Source: Lunularia cruciata (lineage: Eukaryota; Streptophyta; Marchantiopsida; Lunulariales; Lunulariaceae). Taken from it: DNA of 64,000 nucleotides. Shown in pieces: positions 25,365-37,324 of the stretch. The stretch spans positions 17,052,501 to 17,116,500 of the forward strand of contig OX419761.1 in NCBI GenBank assembly GCA_948567375.1, given 5' to 3'. Position numbers and translations under genes: made by a program. Each line of letters opens with the position of its first letter. The stretch's first letter is position 1. The notes beneath the pieces were generated by a model that worked only from the letters and a program-made list of their open reading frames with translations, made no database searches and was not told the DNA's origin.

Positions 25365-28300
25365 TGTTGCCGGGAATGTTCAGTTTTGAGAGTGCACCGG
25401 GCACATGGCTGCTTGTGCTCAGTTTTTCCTTAATGTCTTTCTTTTGGATTTTTCCCGTAGACTGACATTCCTTCCCTACTCTTGGATTGTTGGGAATTTG
25501 TCTCTATATGAACTTGTTGCTGTAACTTCCCCTAAGGTCAACTATTTCCAAAGGTTTTGTGTTTGTTCTTGGCTTTCTCAGCACCGGGCTTGTCACAACT
25601 ATATGATTTTAAGGTTCTTACCTATGTTGGTATCATGATCTATTCCCCTATCAAGCTTGGCTATGAATCTGAGGTTTAGGTTTGGAAAATTAGTTAAGGT
25701 GGTCTCTATAGAAACAATGAATGTTCTAACCAAACTTGAACCCAACACCCAAACTGTTGTATTACTCCACTCAGATAGACCGGACTCTGGGCTCCTAGAA
25801 TGGAGCTTCCTTCAAATTTAATCCTAATTCATAACACATATCCGCTTCCAAATTTATCACTCATAGGAATTTCACTTCTGCCAACACTCACAATAGTCCT
25901 TTCTACATTCAAAATTTCACCCTACTCCTGCACTCCACCTCTTGAAAACTTCATAAGAACTTCACTTCTGCTAACACTCACAACAATTCTTTTCTACATT
26001 CACTCTACTCCTGCACTCCACCTCTGAAAACTTCATAAGAACTTCACTTTTGACAGCACCCACAAGAGTTCTCTTCTATATTCAAAAATTCACTCTACTC
26101 CTGCACTTCACCTCTGGAAAAATTCATAAGAACTTCACTTCTGCCAACACTCACAGCATATGCTTGAAGTTTCAACTCCTGTCCAAGGCCAAGCTCCACC
26201 TCTTGAACTCCTTCTCCAGCCTCTGTGTTGGACCAAGCCAAAACCTAATTTGAATTCTTCCCTCTCTTCTCACTGTCACTTTGCCAAGGCTGAACAGAAG
26301 AACTCTCAAAATTCTCCCTCTCTTCCCATGCTCAGCCAGCAGATTTTCTCAAAATTTATTTCTTTCTTCCTGTCTTGTCACAGCCCATGACCAAGCCTTC
26401 AAAAATTCTCTCCACTCTTCACAGTCCTCCTGTCTAGGGCAAATATCTCAAAGCCTTTACTCTTCCTTCTGACCTCTTGTCACATACCAAGGCCAAGAAA
26501 AACTCCAAAAATTTCTCTCCTCAATTGGTCACACCTGTCTAGGGAAAACTCCCAAAGTCCTTACTTCTTTCTTCTGTTTCCTATCACAAACCAAGCCCAA
26601 GCAAACTTTCAAAAATGCTCTCAGCTCTTCACTCTTCATGTCACAGTCCAAGGCCCAAGCAAAACTTCAAAGAATACTCTCTTAGTAAATGTCTTGCTGT
26701 CCAAGCCAATCTCTTGAGAACTCCTTCTCCTCTTTCCTGTCTTCTTGTCTAGAGCAACCCAAGCAAAATCCCAACTCAAAATTCTTTCTCTCCTCTTGTC
26801 ACTCAGCAAGCTAAAGCAAACCCTCCAAAATTTCTCTCCTCAATTAGTCACACTTGTCCAGGGCAAAACTCCCAAAGCCCTAAGTCCTTTCCTCTATTTC
26901 CTATCACAAACAAAGCCAAGCAAACTTTCAAATATGCTTTCAGCTCTTCACTCTTCATGTCACAGTCCAAGGCCCAAGCAAAACTTTGAAAATACTCTCT
27001 TAGTCAATGTCCTGCTGTCCAGGCCAATCTCTTGAGAACTCCTTCTCCTCTTTCCTGTCTTCCTATCCAAAGCAACCCAAGCAAAATCCCAACTTGAAAT
27101 TCTTTCTCTCCTCCTATCACTCAACAGGCTGAAGCAAACCCTCCAAAATTTCTCCTTCTCTCTTGCACTCCTGTCCAAGCCAAAGCAAAACCCAACTCAA
27201 AATTCTTTCTCTCTTCTTGTCACTCAGCAAGCTGAAACAAACACTCTAGAATTTCTCCTTCTCTCTTGCCGTAGTTCAAGCCCAACAAACCCTTTGAAAG
27301 TTCTTCACATCTCCATGTCCTATCACAACCATGACCAGCCCTTTGCAAATTTCTTCCCACTCACTTCCTCTAGTCCAGTTCAAAGCAAACCCTCCCAATT
27401 TCACTCTCTTGCTCTTGTCATAGCCAACCCTCAAAATCCTTTTTTTCTTTCTCCTCTCCTCTATCCTTCATGAGATTTTCTTGCCTTGTCCACCCTTCAG
27501 CAAGCCCTACATCTTGTGAAAATCCTTCTCACTTTCCTATGTCATGCAATCCCTTGCATACTTGCAAAAATCCTCTCTTATCGTGCACTCTCAAAGCCTT
27601 AGCTTCCCTACCAAATTTCTCCATTGCCTCCTCCTCTCTTACTCTTGCTTCCCTTGCAAAAATTCTCCTCCCCACACTCCTCACTCCTGCACACTCCATG
27701 CCTTCAAAAAAATCTCCCTCTCTTCTCATGTCATAGACAGCCAGAAAATGAAATTTCTCTCCACTCACATAGTCCCTCTTCTCCAGGATAAATCTTTCAA
27801 AACCCCTTCCCTTTTCCTTTGTCCTCCTGTCACAGACCAACCAGCAAACAAAGTTTCTCTCTTCTCACACACCTTCACAGTCCAGCTCCAACCCTCAAAA
27901 ATCTCATTCTTTCTTCACTCCCTGTCTTCACTCCCTATCCTCTGTCCAGACCAGCCAGCAAACAAAGTTTCTCTCTTCTCACACACCTTCATAGTCCAGC
28001 TCCAACCCTCAAAAATCTCATTCTTTCTTCACTCCCTATACTCCTGTCCAGACCAGGCCAGCAAACAAAATTTCTCTCACTCTCATACATCTTCCTAGTC
28101 CAGTTCAAGGCAAACCCTCTTGATCTCACTCTCCTACTCTTCACTCCCTGTCCTCTTGTCTAGACCTCAGGCCATCACTACCAATCCTTTGAAAAAAACT
28201 CTCACCCCTGTCCTTCACCTTCCAGCCCTCCTTCTCTCCTTCCCAAAAAAACCCTCCCTATAGTCACTTCCTCCCCCCCAAGTCCCTCTAGAGATTCTCC

Positions 28301-29040
28301 CTAAGTCATTTTCCGTGTCCAGTCTAACAAGTAAGCCCTTCAAAATCCTCCGTAAGTCTTTTTCTCTGTCCTGTCCAGCAAACAAGCCCTTTGAAATCCT
28401 CCCTAAGTCTTCCCTCTATCATGTTCAGCAAGCAAGCCCTTCAAGAGAATTTTCCCCACATCCTTTTCTCTATCCTGTCCAGCAAGCAAGCCCTTCAAAA
28501 TCCTCCCTAAGTCTCTTTCTCTACCTTGTCCAACAAGCAAGCCCTTCAAAATCCTCCCTAAGTCTTTCCTCTGTCCTCTCCAGCAAGCAAGCCCTTTGAG
28601 AGAATTTTCCCTGAGTCTTTCCTTTTTCCTCTCCAGCAAGCAAGCCCTTTGAGAGAATTTCTTAAGCTCTTCCCTATATCCTTTCATTAAACGGCACTCT
28701 CAACCCTTTTCTTCTTCTTTTCTCATTACTCAATATAAGTTTTCCCACAAGCTTATTTGATCAAAAGCACCAAATAAAACTTCTAAGAATTTTTGGCTCA
28801 AGACAAAAGAAAATTTCCTAACTAAAATACTCTCACATGCCTTATAAGTTCAAATGACACTCAAAGCATATTCTCAAGATTCTAGTGCCATAAACAAAGC
28901 CATGGTTTGGTGTATCAAAAAATTAAGCTCCAAGTGTTGAGTAACACAAAGAGGCTCTCAAGCCAAGGTCTCATAGAAGGAAACTCTAGCTCTTACCAAA
29001 ATGGCACCAATGATAGTCGTGAACCTTTTTCCTGATGACA
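25365..29040. mobile_element. Insert F: 3.7 kb non-coding element with CT-rich repeats, inside element B
   Basis: It begins TGTTGCCGGG and ends TGATGACA, flanked by ACAT on both sides (AACAT if one terminal base is shared). The B integrase reads AGHVGMDK across the junction when F is removed, so the boundaries are firm. Between about 25800 and 28690 the plus strand is a pyrimidine-rich run of imperfect repeats (CCAAG.CAAA, CTCTCTTC, CCAGCAAGCAAGCCCTT units). Its long frames are by-products of composition, not genes. A TTGGTATCATG near 25628 resembles a tRNA-Met primer site, so a non-autonomous LTR element (LARD-like) is the best guess. LTRs were not delimited. Confidence 0.7.
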
Positions 29041-29044
29041 ACAT

Positions 29045-30531
29045 GACCTGCAATGGTAGAATCATGACGTTCTGCTAGGATGGTAGTTCTTAGATCCATA
29101 TCAATGGGATCCACAACCTGCCATCACAACAAGTGAATCCTTGGATGTTGGTGATGCCTTTAAATGATTGAGCACCTACAATTTGTGTATCAGTTTTTGT
29201 AACAGCTAGAATCTTAGGTCAAAATTCAAGGTTCATCTTGATTTCCACCACCAAATTGTTTGCAATAAGCATTTGGGTGAATGCATTTGCAAATTGCTTC
29301 TTCTTGCTTCTTCTGTGCCTTCCTCATATCTTATTGTCATGTTGAATTGTTGTCTCCACTCTACCCACCAAATCTATCAACAAGAAAGATCTTTTTGTGT
29401 CTCAAGGTAGACTAGAGGTTTGTGGTCAATCTCTACTACAAATGCCTTCTCACACAAATAGTGCTTCCAATTCTTGGTTGCAAGGACAATGGCTAACTCT
29501 TCTTGTTTGGTGGTGTGATAGTTGCATTTTGCCAATAGCAACTTACAAGAGAAATACGCAAGTGGGTGCCATCCATCTTGCCATTCTTGTTGTAGGACTG
29601 CTCCTATTTTTACACCCAATGCATCTATAGCCATCTTGATTGGACATTTTGAGTCATATCATTTCAAGATGGTGCATGTAGTAATGCATCTTTCAACTCC
29701 TTTAAAGCCAATTCTTGTGCAATTCCTCATATCCACCTCTTCTCCTTGCACAATAGTCATGTTAGAGGTTGTGCAATCTTGGAGAAGTCCTTGAGAAATA
29801 AAACCCCATCAATCCCAAGAAACTCTTGAGTTGAGTCTGATCCTCTAGAGCACTCTATTATTGAATGACCTCTATTTTATGTATTAACACTTTGATATCC
29901 TTTGCACTTACTCTATGCCCTAGGTAGTCTACTTCACATTTGCCAAACTTGCAATTGGAGATTTTGGCATACAATTGATTCTATCACAAAATTTGGAGGA
30001 CTTCTCATAGATGTTACTTGTGCTCTATCAGCATCCTATTGTAGACTAAGATATCATCAAGAAAAATGATAATAGATTTATCCAAGTACAGACAAAATAT
30101 GTCATTCATCAAAATCATGAAAGTGGCTAGAGTGTTGGTCAGGCCAAATGGCATCACCAAGTACTCAAAGTGACCATACCTTGTTTGAAAGGCCATTCTT
30201 TTTATGTCTTCTTCCACAATCTTGATTTGGTTGCAACGCTCCGCAAATCAAGTTTGGTGAAGTGCCTTGCCCCATTGAGTTGATCAAATAAGTCATCCAT
30301 GTGAGGTAATGGATATTTGTTCTTCACCTTTTGTTGATTCAATCCCCAGTAGTCAATGCATATGCATATTAATCCTTCCTTCTTCTTCACAAACAATACA
30401 AGAGCCCCATATGGATCATAATACGTTGGGTTGGATAAACCCCATTTGCAACATATCCTCAATTTGAGCCTTGCACTCCTCCAACTCATGAGGTGATAGT
30501 TGATATGAGGCCTTACAAGGATGTATCTTCT
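29045..30531 (-). pseudogene. RT (C-terminal part) and RNase H of element B
   Basis: The reverse transcriptase palm is recognisable: [19 protein letters not shown], then FLDDILVY at about 30064-30041, containing the catalytic Asp pair. RNase H follows at about 29640-29377: GVKIGAVLQQ, HPLAYFSCKL, EELAIVLATKNWKHYL and the IDHKPL motif. Stops and shifts throughout. It continues across solo LTR C1 into 31270 and beyond. Confidence 0.88.
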
Positions 30532-31269
30532 TGTAATACCAAGAGCTAGCCATATGATCTAGATGTGAAATTTAGTTTGGTAACATCTAGAATGATGTTA
30601 TACATGATGGTCAAAATAGATAAGATAGAAGTATCACCAAAAGAGTACTTCTACTAATAGGGCAGAAACCGAAATAGACTTGAGAACCTTAGAACCAATA
30701 GCTAGACATATGATTTAAAGGTGAGAATTGGTTTGGTAACATCTGGAAGGATGTTACACATGATGGACTAAACAAATCAGAAAGAGGTATCACCAAAAGG
30801 GGATCTCTACTAATAGAGTAGGAAACGAAATATGCTTGAAATCTTTGAAGGCAATTTTGGAGGCCTAAATGGATGAATTAGGCCTCAAAAATGTGCAAAT
30901 TCCCCCCTAACAGAGGAAAGGTTGGCCTTCCCTCCTCCCTGCTTTGTCTTGTCAAGAGCTTTCCAATGGTACCTTACTCACATGATTTTGAGATTCATAC
31001 AAGAAAATTCCCTAAAGGATTCCTTCCGGTCAAAGCTTGTTTGACCAACCGGATAGGACCTAGACCAGACATGTCACCCATCCAAATAAGGAATCCAAGG
31101 GTGAAGCTTGCTGACATGTCACCTATCTGTATCTCTAATCCTATGGTGGAACTTCCTTGGAGGAGATCCTCTTTGGCTATATAATAAAGAGAAGGTGCTC
31201 CCTTGGGACATCAATTGTTTGAGTGTGCAATCTGTGTTTTCTCTCTTCTTTTGTCCTTGGAGTATTACA
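30532..31269 (+). mobile_element. Solo LTR C1 inserted in element B
   Basis: 738 bases, TGTAATACC...GTATTACA, with an imperfect 5-base duplication (CTTCT before, CTTCC after). The B RT reads through when it is removed. It has the same termini and body as the LTRs of B but in the opposite orientation, and carries a second copy of an upstream block of about 150 bases (30549-30699 and 30700-30850), which explains its greater length. A TATATAATAAAG box lies near 31177. Confidence 0.92.
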
Positions 31270-31965
31270 CTTCCTAGGAAGTATCTCAATTTTATGATCT
31301 ACTCTCCTTTTTGGTGGTAATCCTATAGATAATTCATCTAGAAAGAAATCTTGGAACTCATTGACCACATCTTTCAATTTCTCAAGAATTTGTCCATTGT
31401 GTTGGGCACTCCAGACTTCTATTATTATACCCGTGAAACATTTATTTGTCTTACCAATAGATGTGATTCTAATGACATATAGAGGCAACTCTTCCTTTGT
31501 GATCTTCCTTTAATCCCAAAGATCTTCCATTGACTAGTTTTCATTACTTTCTTTCTCCAATCCACCACGGGGTTGTAGTGCTCCATCCATGGCATACTTA
31601 AAATCATATCATAATGAGCTAGTTGTATCACTCACCACTTGATTGCTTCTTGATATCCTCCTACAAAGAGTATTACCTTTCTAGGTAATGACTCAATCCT
31701 CTCTCTAACCATTAGGTAACTCTACTTTGTCTTTCTCGTCCTTCTCTAGTTCCATCTCTAAACTTATTGCAACAGAGTGCAACAAGAAATTCTCCATTGC
31801 CCCAGAGCCTATCAACACTCTCACAAGATTACCTTCTAGCACTCCATTTACAACAATTAATTGTGGGTTTATCTTCCTCCTTTTTTGCACACTTGTCATC
31901 TTCCTCCCCCGGCTTTTACTCTTCTCCACCAAGCCAGTAAGGCCGTGAGGTACATTTACTAGCAA
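31270..31965 (-). pseudogene. Protease and RT N-terminal part of element B
   Basis: The protease reads VVNGVLEGNLVRVLIGSGAM (about 31850-31790). The catalytic DSGA appears as GSGA, a loss of the active Asp. Then LAHYDMILSMPWMEHYNPVVDW is the flap-end segment (about 31620-31560), and the spacer leads into RT with ELSIGLPPKRRVDHKIEILP, cut by C1. Confidence 0.8.
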
Positions 31966-33640
31966 TCTTTGTTTTCCAATGTGGTTTCCATATCTTCCTC
32001 TTCAATTTTACTTTCCATGTGGTTGAGAAGTTGCTTGTATGGAGGCCAAGTGCCTCTAAGATGACAAGCATGACAATTGATGGCTATGTGCCCAATTCAG
32101 CCATAATTGTAACATTGTTGTTGTTCTACAATGGGCCTCTTTGCCCCGTGGGATTCCTTCTCTCCTTTCTTTGACCCATCTCCGTTCACCTTAAAGAGGT
32201 CTTGCTCCTCTATCTCAAAAGCAAATGTTGCCCATTTCTGTAGGAACTAGTCCACCAAAATGGTGTGTCTTGGCCCAATAGTTTTGCATCAATGTTATTG
32301 CTTCACCTCCTCCAAGCAACGTATATTCTTTAGGTGCAAGCAATGGCTTCAAAAATAGTACAAGGATTTTGCACTATTTTCTCTTGGCAAATTTTCTCTT
32401 TTAATCCTCTCTTGAAATTGTCAAGAGCTTTGGCTAGACTCATCGGTTATTGAAACATGTAGATCCAAAAATGCCACAACATACTCTTGTATGCTATTCT
32501 TCTGCTTCAACCCCTAGAGTCTAGTTTAGGCCATTTGCATAGAATCCATAGATTGGAAATTCTTGAGGAGCCCTTCTTGCATGGCTGTCCAAGTGATCTC
32601 TCTTCCTTCTACCAAGAATGATCATTCCCAAGCATCATATCATGTGAGGGCTTTATCAGTCAAGTACCCACATGCAAACACACATGCAAAATGATTAGTG
32701 ATTTCCATTGTAAACAATTGAAGGTATCAATTCATTCTTGAAATCCAATTTTCCACTACTCCCATGGCATGTTGTCCCTTGTAAGGCTCAATGTTGCATG
32801 TCTTTTTCATTTGTAATAACAATACGGCTTTGTTGTTGATTGGAATTGGTGTCATTGGCATGTATAACTCTCCAGGTACTTTGATTGTTGTGCTGGTTGT
32901 TAAGACGACTCTCCTTCTTGCATTACTTGATCATTATTGGTAGTATTTATTTGATTTTGCAATTTCTCCATGGTCATCTTGATTTCTCAAAACTTGTTCA
33001 ACATCCCTTGCATTCCTTACATCAACTCCCACAATTACAAATTTATGATTCTTACATGCAATCAATGTTCAATTGCTACTTCCTACTTCATAAAGGGTTA
33101 GAATGATCACTTGAGAGGATGCACAAACTATGAGGATTACCCTTAGGACCTCAAAGGCTATCACACGTTGATAATATTTCTTACCAAATTGCGGATTACA
33201 AAATCCTTAAACATCACTTTTGGTCTAACCACATAACAGATTTCTACTTGTGTGTTGAAAGGATGAGGATTTGGTATATTCAGATCCATAACATCATAGT
33301 AGAATGTAGATTTTCAAATCCTACTCTTTGTCGTATACCACCACAAGTAGAATCACTAGGTTTGGTGAATTCATCACTCTATCTATGAATTCTACTCCAA
33401 AGTGATAAACAAAAGATACTCTCATTTGCTCGTTGGATGTACATAATCTTGATGTGGAATGGATTCAAGAATAGGAAGCTAGGTGTAGGAAATTGTCCTC
33501 CTAGTGCATCTATCACGTCCGCTCTTTAAAGCACTTCCTAAGTCTAGCAATTGCACTATGTTCTCCACCTCAAATTACTTGGTTTCAATAGCTCGTGTTC
33601 TTCCAAGAGGTATGATCCACTCTCTTGGGGTTAAGAACCC
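31966..33640 (-). pseudogene. gag of element B (heavily degraded)
   Basis: A single zinc knuckle is still visible near 32110-32075: C-YN-Y-G...IGHIAINC, in which the second Cys has become Tyr. The rest, towards the primer site, has the right position and length for a capsid domain but I could not follow a frame for more than about 60 codons. Confidence 0.55.
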
Positions 33641-33652
33641 GCTTTGATACCA
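33641..33652 (-). other. Primer-binding site of element B
   Basis: On the minus strand TGGTATCAAAGC lies one base inside the 5' LTR, matching at 11 of 12 positions the TGGTATCAGAGC complement of initiator tRNA-Met used by many plant LTR retrotransposons. This fixes the orientation of B. Confidence 0.9.
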
Positions 33653-33653
33653 T

Positions 33654-34276
33654 TGTAATACTCTAAGGACAATAGAACCCTCCAAGAGAGATACAAGAGA
33701 GAAAACACAAGTTACACACTCAATCCTCCAATGCCCCAAAGGAGCACCTTCCCTTTATTATATAGAAAAGAAGATCTCCTCAAAGGAAGCCCCACCCTTG
33801 GATTAGAAATATGTATTGGTGACTTGTTAGCAAGCTCCATCCTTGGATTAGTTGTTTGGATGGGTGACATATCAATCCTTATCCTATCTAGTTGGTCAAA
33901 TGTGTTTTACCAAAGGGAATCCTTTGGGAATCTTCCTATAGGGAATCATTGAAGAAGTACCATTGGAAAGCTCAAAAGCACATGAATGAGGTACCATTGG
34001 AAAGCTCTCAATGAGACAAATCATAGGGGGAGAGGGGAAGCCTTTTTCCCTTGAGAGGATAGACCATTTTCATATTTGAGGTCTAATTCATCCATTTAGG
34101 CCTCCAAAATTGACTCTAAAGTTTTCAGGCTATTTTATGCTTTTGCTCTATCAGTAGAAGTACTCTTTTGGTGACACCTTTGTTTGATCTACCTAGCTTA
34201 TTGTACAAAATTTACTTCTAGATGTTACCAAGCCAATTTTCACCTCTGAATAATATGTCTAGCTGCTTGTATTACA
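33654..34276 (-). repeat. 5' LTR of element B
   Basis: 623 bases with TGTAATAC/GTATTACA termini, homologous along its length to 23503-24090 but with several small insertions and substitutions, so the insertion is not recent. Confidence 0.92.
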
Positions 34277-34281
34277 TTGGT

Positions 34282-35850
34282 AGAGTAGTGTTATACCCCA
34301 TGGGTTTCAATATTGACTATTGGGAGAATTCAACTTCCTATAGGCTAGGTTGGTGGTCAAGTGAGGGATGAGTATGTTGTCTATATGTGCACCTTATTAG
34401 TAGCAATCTTGGCTCACTACAATCAAGGACCATGGCATCAATTTCAACTTTCAATGGTTTTGTTACTTGGCTTGAGAACTAATTGGAGAAGAATGCCCAT
34501 GAAGAGGATACCCCAATACTAGAGGATATCACTCAAATTTGGAGTACAAGTAGGATTGTTCCATCCACCTTGGATGTTCCATTGTGGAGTTTTGAGGAGG
34601 TATTGCAATAGCTTGCAGATTAGTTGGTGCAATAGGCTTGGAGTGGAAGCCTTGTACCACTTGGAGACCAATGTGAGGATGAGCTTCTAGAGTTTATTAC
34701 CTTTTCACCTTTGTATACCACACTACTGCTTGGTAGTATCCAACAAAGGGAGTATGTTTATTGGAGTTGTTTGGTGAGATTAATATTGGACTAGATGTGG
34801 CACCACATGTAAGTATACGGGTTCAGAGGTACTTGTATGTGGAAAGAAATGAGAATGCTAGGCAAGTCTCTCTACATCACGAGGCACGCTTGGCCTATTA
34901 TTATCTTGAGTTATTATCAATGTCAATAGTCAAGGGTTACCAAAAGACCCTACTAGCAAAGATTTGCTTGCTAGGGGTGTAGGATTTAAGGAGATATGGT
35001 CCCATTCATTTGGTGATTTTTGGATGGCCATGTTAGGGACATATCCATGCTAGCCAAGGTCAAGGTCTATAAGATCTCCATTTTGGTATGTTTTGGGAGA
35101 TGTCACATATACTACAATATCTCTAAGTTAATTAGTCTATTTTTCTAGCCTACATTTTGGAGAATGTCCCTTTCATGGGTGAGTCTTGCACATGGGTGGT
35201 AGCAAGTACATATTAGGTCTATTCTTAGATGGGACCTACCATGTTGTTAGATGCAACTAGAGTTGGATCACATGCCCATTTCTTCATCTTTGCTAGTCTT
35301 ACCTAGAGAGGTTTTATAACATGCTTTTGATGGGGTTCAACAACTAGCCCACCTTACTATTCACGATAGTTAGGTGCCAATCTCAAACAATGGTAGTGGC
35401 TGATAGGTCAACTATGGTAATAGTGAACCTTGTTGGGTAGCTTAGAGAAACTTTACCCACACTCATGAGTTTCCTAGGCTCACATGATTTTTGAGAGAGA
35501 GATCTTAAACTTGTTTGGGACTCATAAATATAGCAATTGATGGAGCTCAATGCTAATGAGAGAGAGAAAGAAAGAGTAGGCAATGGGTTTCCATATTGGT
35601 ATTGCTACCATTTTAGTATTGTTAGAGGCATCTAGGCATCAAGTGTTAGGTTGAGCAATGAACCTGAACTATTTGACTTGGATTGGTAGAGTAGCATGGG
35701 ATGCACTTAACATGCATCAACACTCAAACACTAATGAACTTTGTGCACTTATTGAGATGATTCAAGCATATATTGGGGGTGATGGACCAATTGGACATGG
35801 TATACTTGGGAACCAAACATTGGACCCAAGCTTATAGGAGCAAAAAGATG
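34282..35850 (+). pseudogene. Protease end and C5-cytosine methyltransferase domain of element A (degenerate)
   Basis: It resumes the protease after element B with LYPMGFNIDYWE. A spacer follows, then a methyltransferase-like region. Motif I: MELFGEINIGL at 34761, then RVQRYLYVERNENARQVSLH, which would carry the cofactor-binding acidic residue after strand 2. Motif IV: HLVIFGWPC then a stop at 35034-35036; the Pro-Cys catalytic loop PCQ is one C-to-T step away. Motif VI: ILENVPFMG near 35155. Motif VIII: DATRVGSHAH near 35254. The C-terminal part has LMELNANERE near 35540. The family transfers a methyl group from AdoMet to C5 of cytosine in DNA. This copy cannot be active. Confidence 0.85.
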
Positions 35851-36059
35851 GAGAGTTTGGAGGTTCTTGAGGAGCTACATGAGTTGTTTTGTGTTCAATA
35901 TGAAGGATTTGGGTGCTCTAATATGACCTAGTATTTTAGATTGAGCTGACTAGTGATACAATAATTTTTTGACGTCTCTATAGATATAATAACATAGAGA
36001 GAGTATTGATTTAGAGCCCGTGTAGAGGTCTATTTGAGGCTAGTTTGGTGGAGATTTCA

Positions 36060-36595
36060 CACGGAGAGTATGCTTAAGCTACAATGATGCCAACCAAGAA
36101 GGATATGCATGGCAATTACATAGATAAGCATATATGTAGAGATTACCATCATATCAATTGATAGACTAGGGTTGATCGATATGTTGTGCCTACATTGGAG
36201 TAGATCTTTGATGTGATTGGGCATGCAAACATCTTCAGTATTTTAAATCTTTGAGTATGATATCATTATTTTCCAATCAAGGAGGAAGACAAGTCAAAGA
36301 AACCATTTGAGTTATTGAGCCTTATGGCAAGAATGTATCATAGAGGTTCTTACCATTTGGGTTAAAGAATGCTCTTGCCAAGTTCCAAAGGACAGTGGAT
36401 AGGATCCTAGCATGATTGGATTTTACTTTGTGCTATATTGATGATATTTTGGTCTATATTATTATTGTGGAGAAGCATGAGAGTCATTTGTTGGAGATGT
36501 TTGAGAGGTTGAGATCTCATGGACTCAAATTACATTTTGGGAAGTACAAATTGTTCCATGAGTAGGTTGAGTATTTGGGTCACACTGTAATATAA
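36060..36595 (+). pseudogene. Reverse transcriptase of element A (N-terminal part)
   Basis: It matches the RT of element E: MPTKKDMHGNYI, RDYHHIN, then DVIGHANIF, YQFSIK-like and WVKEC/PFGLKNALAKF segments. The catalytic CYIDDILVY is at about 36431-36457 with both Asp residues present. Multiple stops. It is cut at YLGHT by solo LTR C2. Confidence 0.85.
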
Positions 36596-37319
36596 ATAGT
36601 TAGACAGATGATCTAGAGATGAAATTTGGTCTGGTAACATTTGGAAGAATGTTATACATGATAGACTAAGTAGATCAGATAGAGGTATCACCAAAAAATT
36701 ACTTCTACTAATAGACCAAAAACAAAAACATGCTTGGAAACTTTAAAATCAATCGCTAGGCATATGATCTAGAGGTGAAACCTGAGATGGTGACATTTGG
36801 AAGGATGTTGCACATGATGGAGAAAGTAGATCAGATAGAGGTTTCACCAAAAGAGCACTTCTGCTAATAGGGAAAAAGCCAAAATAGGCCAAAATGAAGG
36901 CAATTTTGGATGCATAAATGGATGAATTAGGCCTCCAAAATATGACTCCCCCCTAACAAAGGAAAGGTTTGCCTTCTCTCCCCTTTGGTTTGTCTCACCA
37001 AGATTTTTCCAATGGTACCTCACCCACGTGATATTGAATTATTCCTACAAGAAGATTCCCTAAAAGATTCCCTTAGGTCAGAGCCTATTTGACCAACTAG
37101 ATCGGACCAAGACCAACATGTTGCCCATCCAAGCAAGTAATCTAAGGTGGAACTTGTTGACATGTCACCTATCCATGTACCTAATCCTATGGTGGAGCTT
37201 CATTGGAGAAGATCCTCTTTGGCTATATAATAAAGAGAAGGTGCTCCTTTGGGGCATCAGAGTTTGAGTGTGGAGTTTGTGTTTTCTCTTTTTTGTTTCT
37301 CTATCCTTGGAATATTACA
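36596..37319 (+). mobile_element. Solo LTR C2 inserted in element A
   Basis: 724 bases, TGTAATAT...ATATTACA, with a perfect 5-base duplication CACAC (36591-36595, 37320-37324). Removing it restores the reading EYLGHT-YHGGLGVQQTKV. It has the same body as C1 and C3, including the doubled upstream block and the TATATAATAAAG box near 37224. Confidence 0.95.
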
Positions 37320-37324
37320 CACAC

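Larger units (their letters stand above)
23503..34276 (-). mobile_element. Element B: Ty3/gypsy chromovirus inserted in element A
   Basis: 10,774 bases bounded by TGTAATAC...GTATTACA termini and a 5-base target-site duplication TTGGT (23498-23502 and 34277-34281). The insertion splits the A protease between VLVG and VLYPMGF, a junction confirmed by the uninterrupted E copy. The minus-strand order is 5' LTR, PBS, gag, PR, RT, RNase H, IN, chromodomain, polypurine tract, 3' LTR. It is itself interrupted by solo LTR C1 (30532-31269) and insert F (25365-29040); without these it is about 6.4 kb. The LTRs (588 and 623 bases) are visibly diverged, and all frames are broken. Confidence 0.93.

Noticed and set aside
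27544-28163. Overlapping frames of 184 and 114 codons with Ser/Pro/Leu-rich repeats
   Set aside because: They arise from the pyrimidine-rich repeat of insert F; several frames are open at once for compositional reasons.
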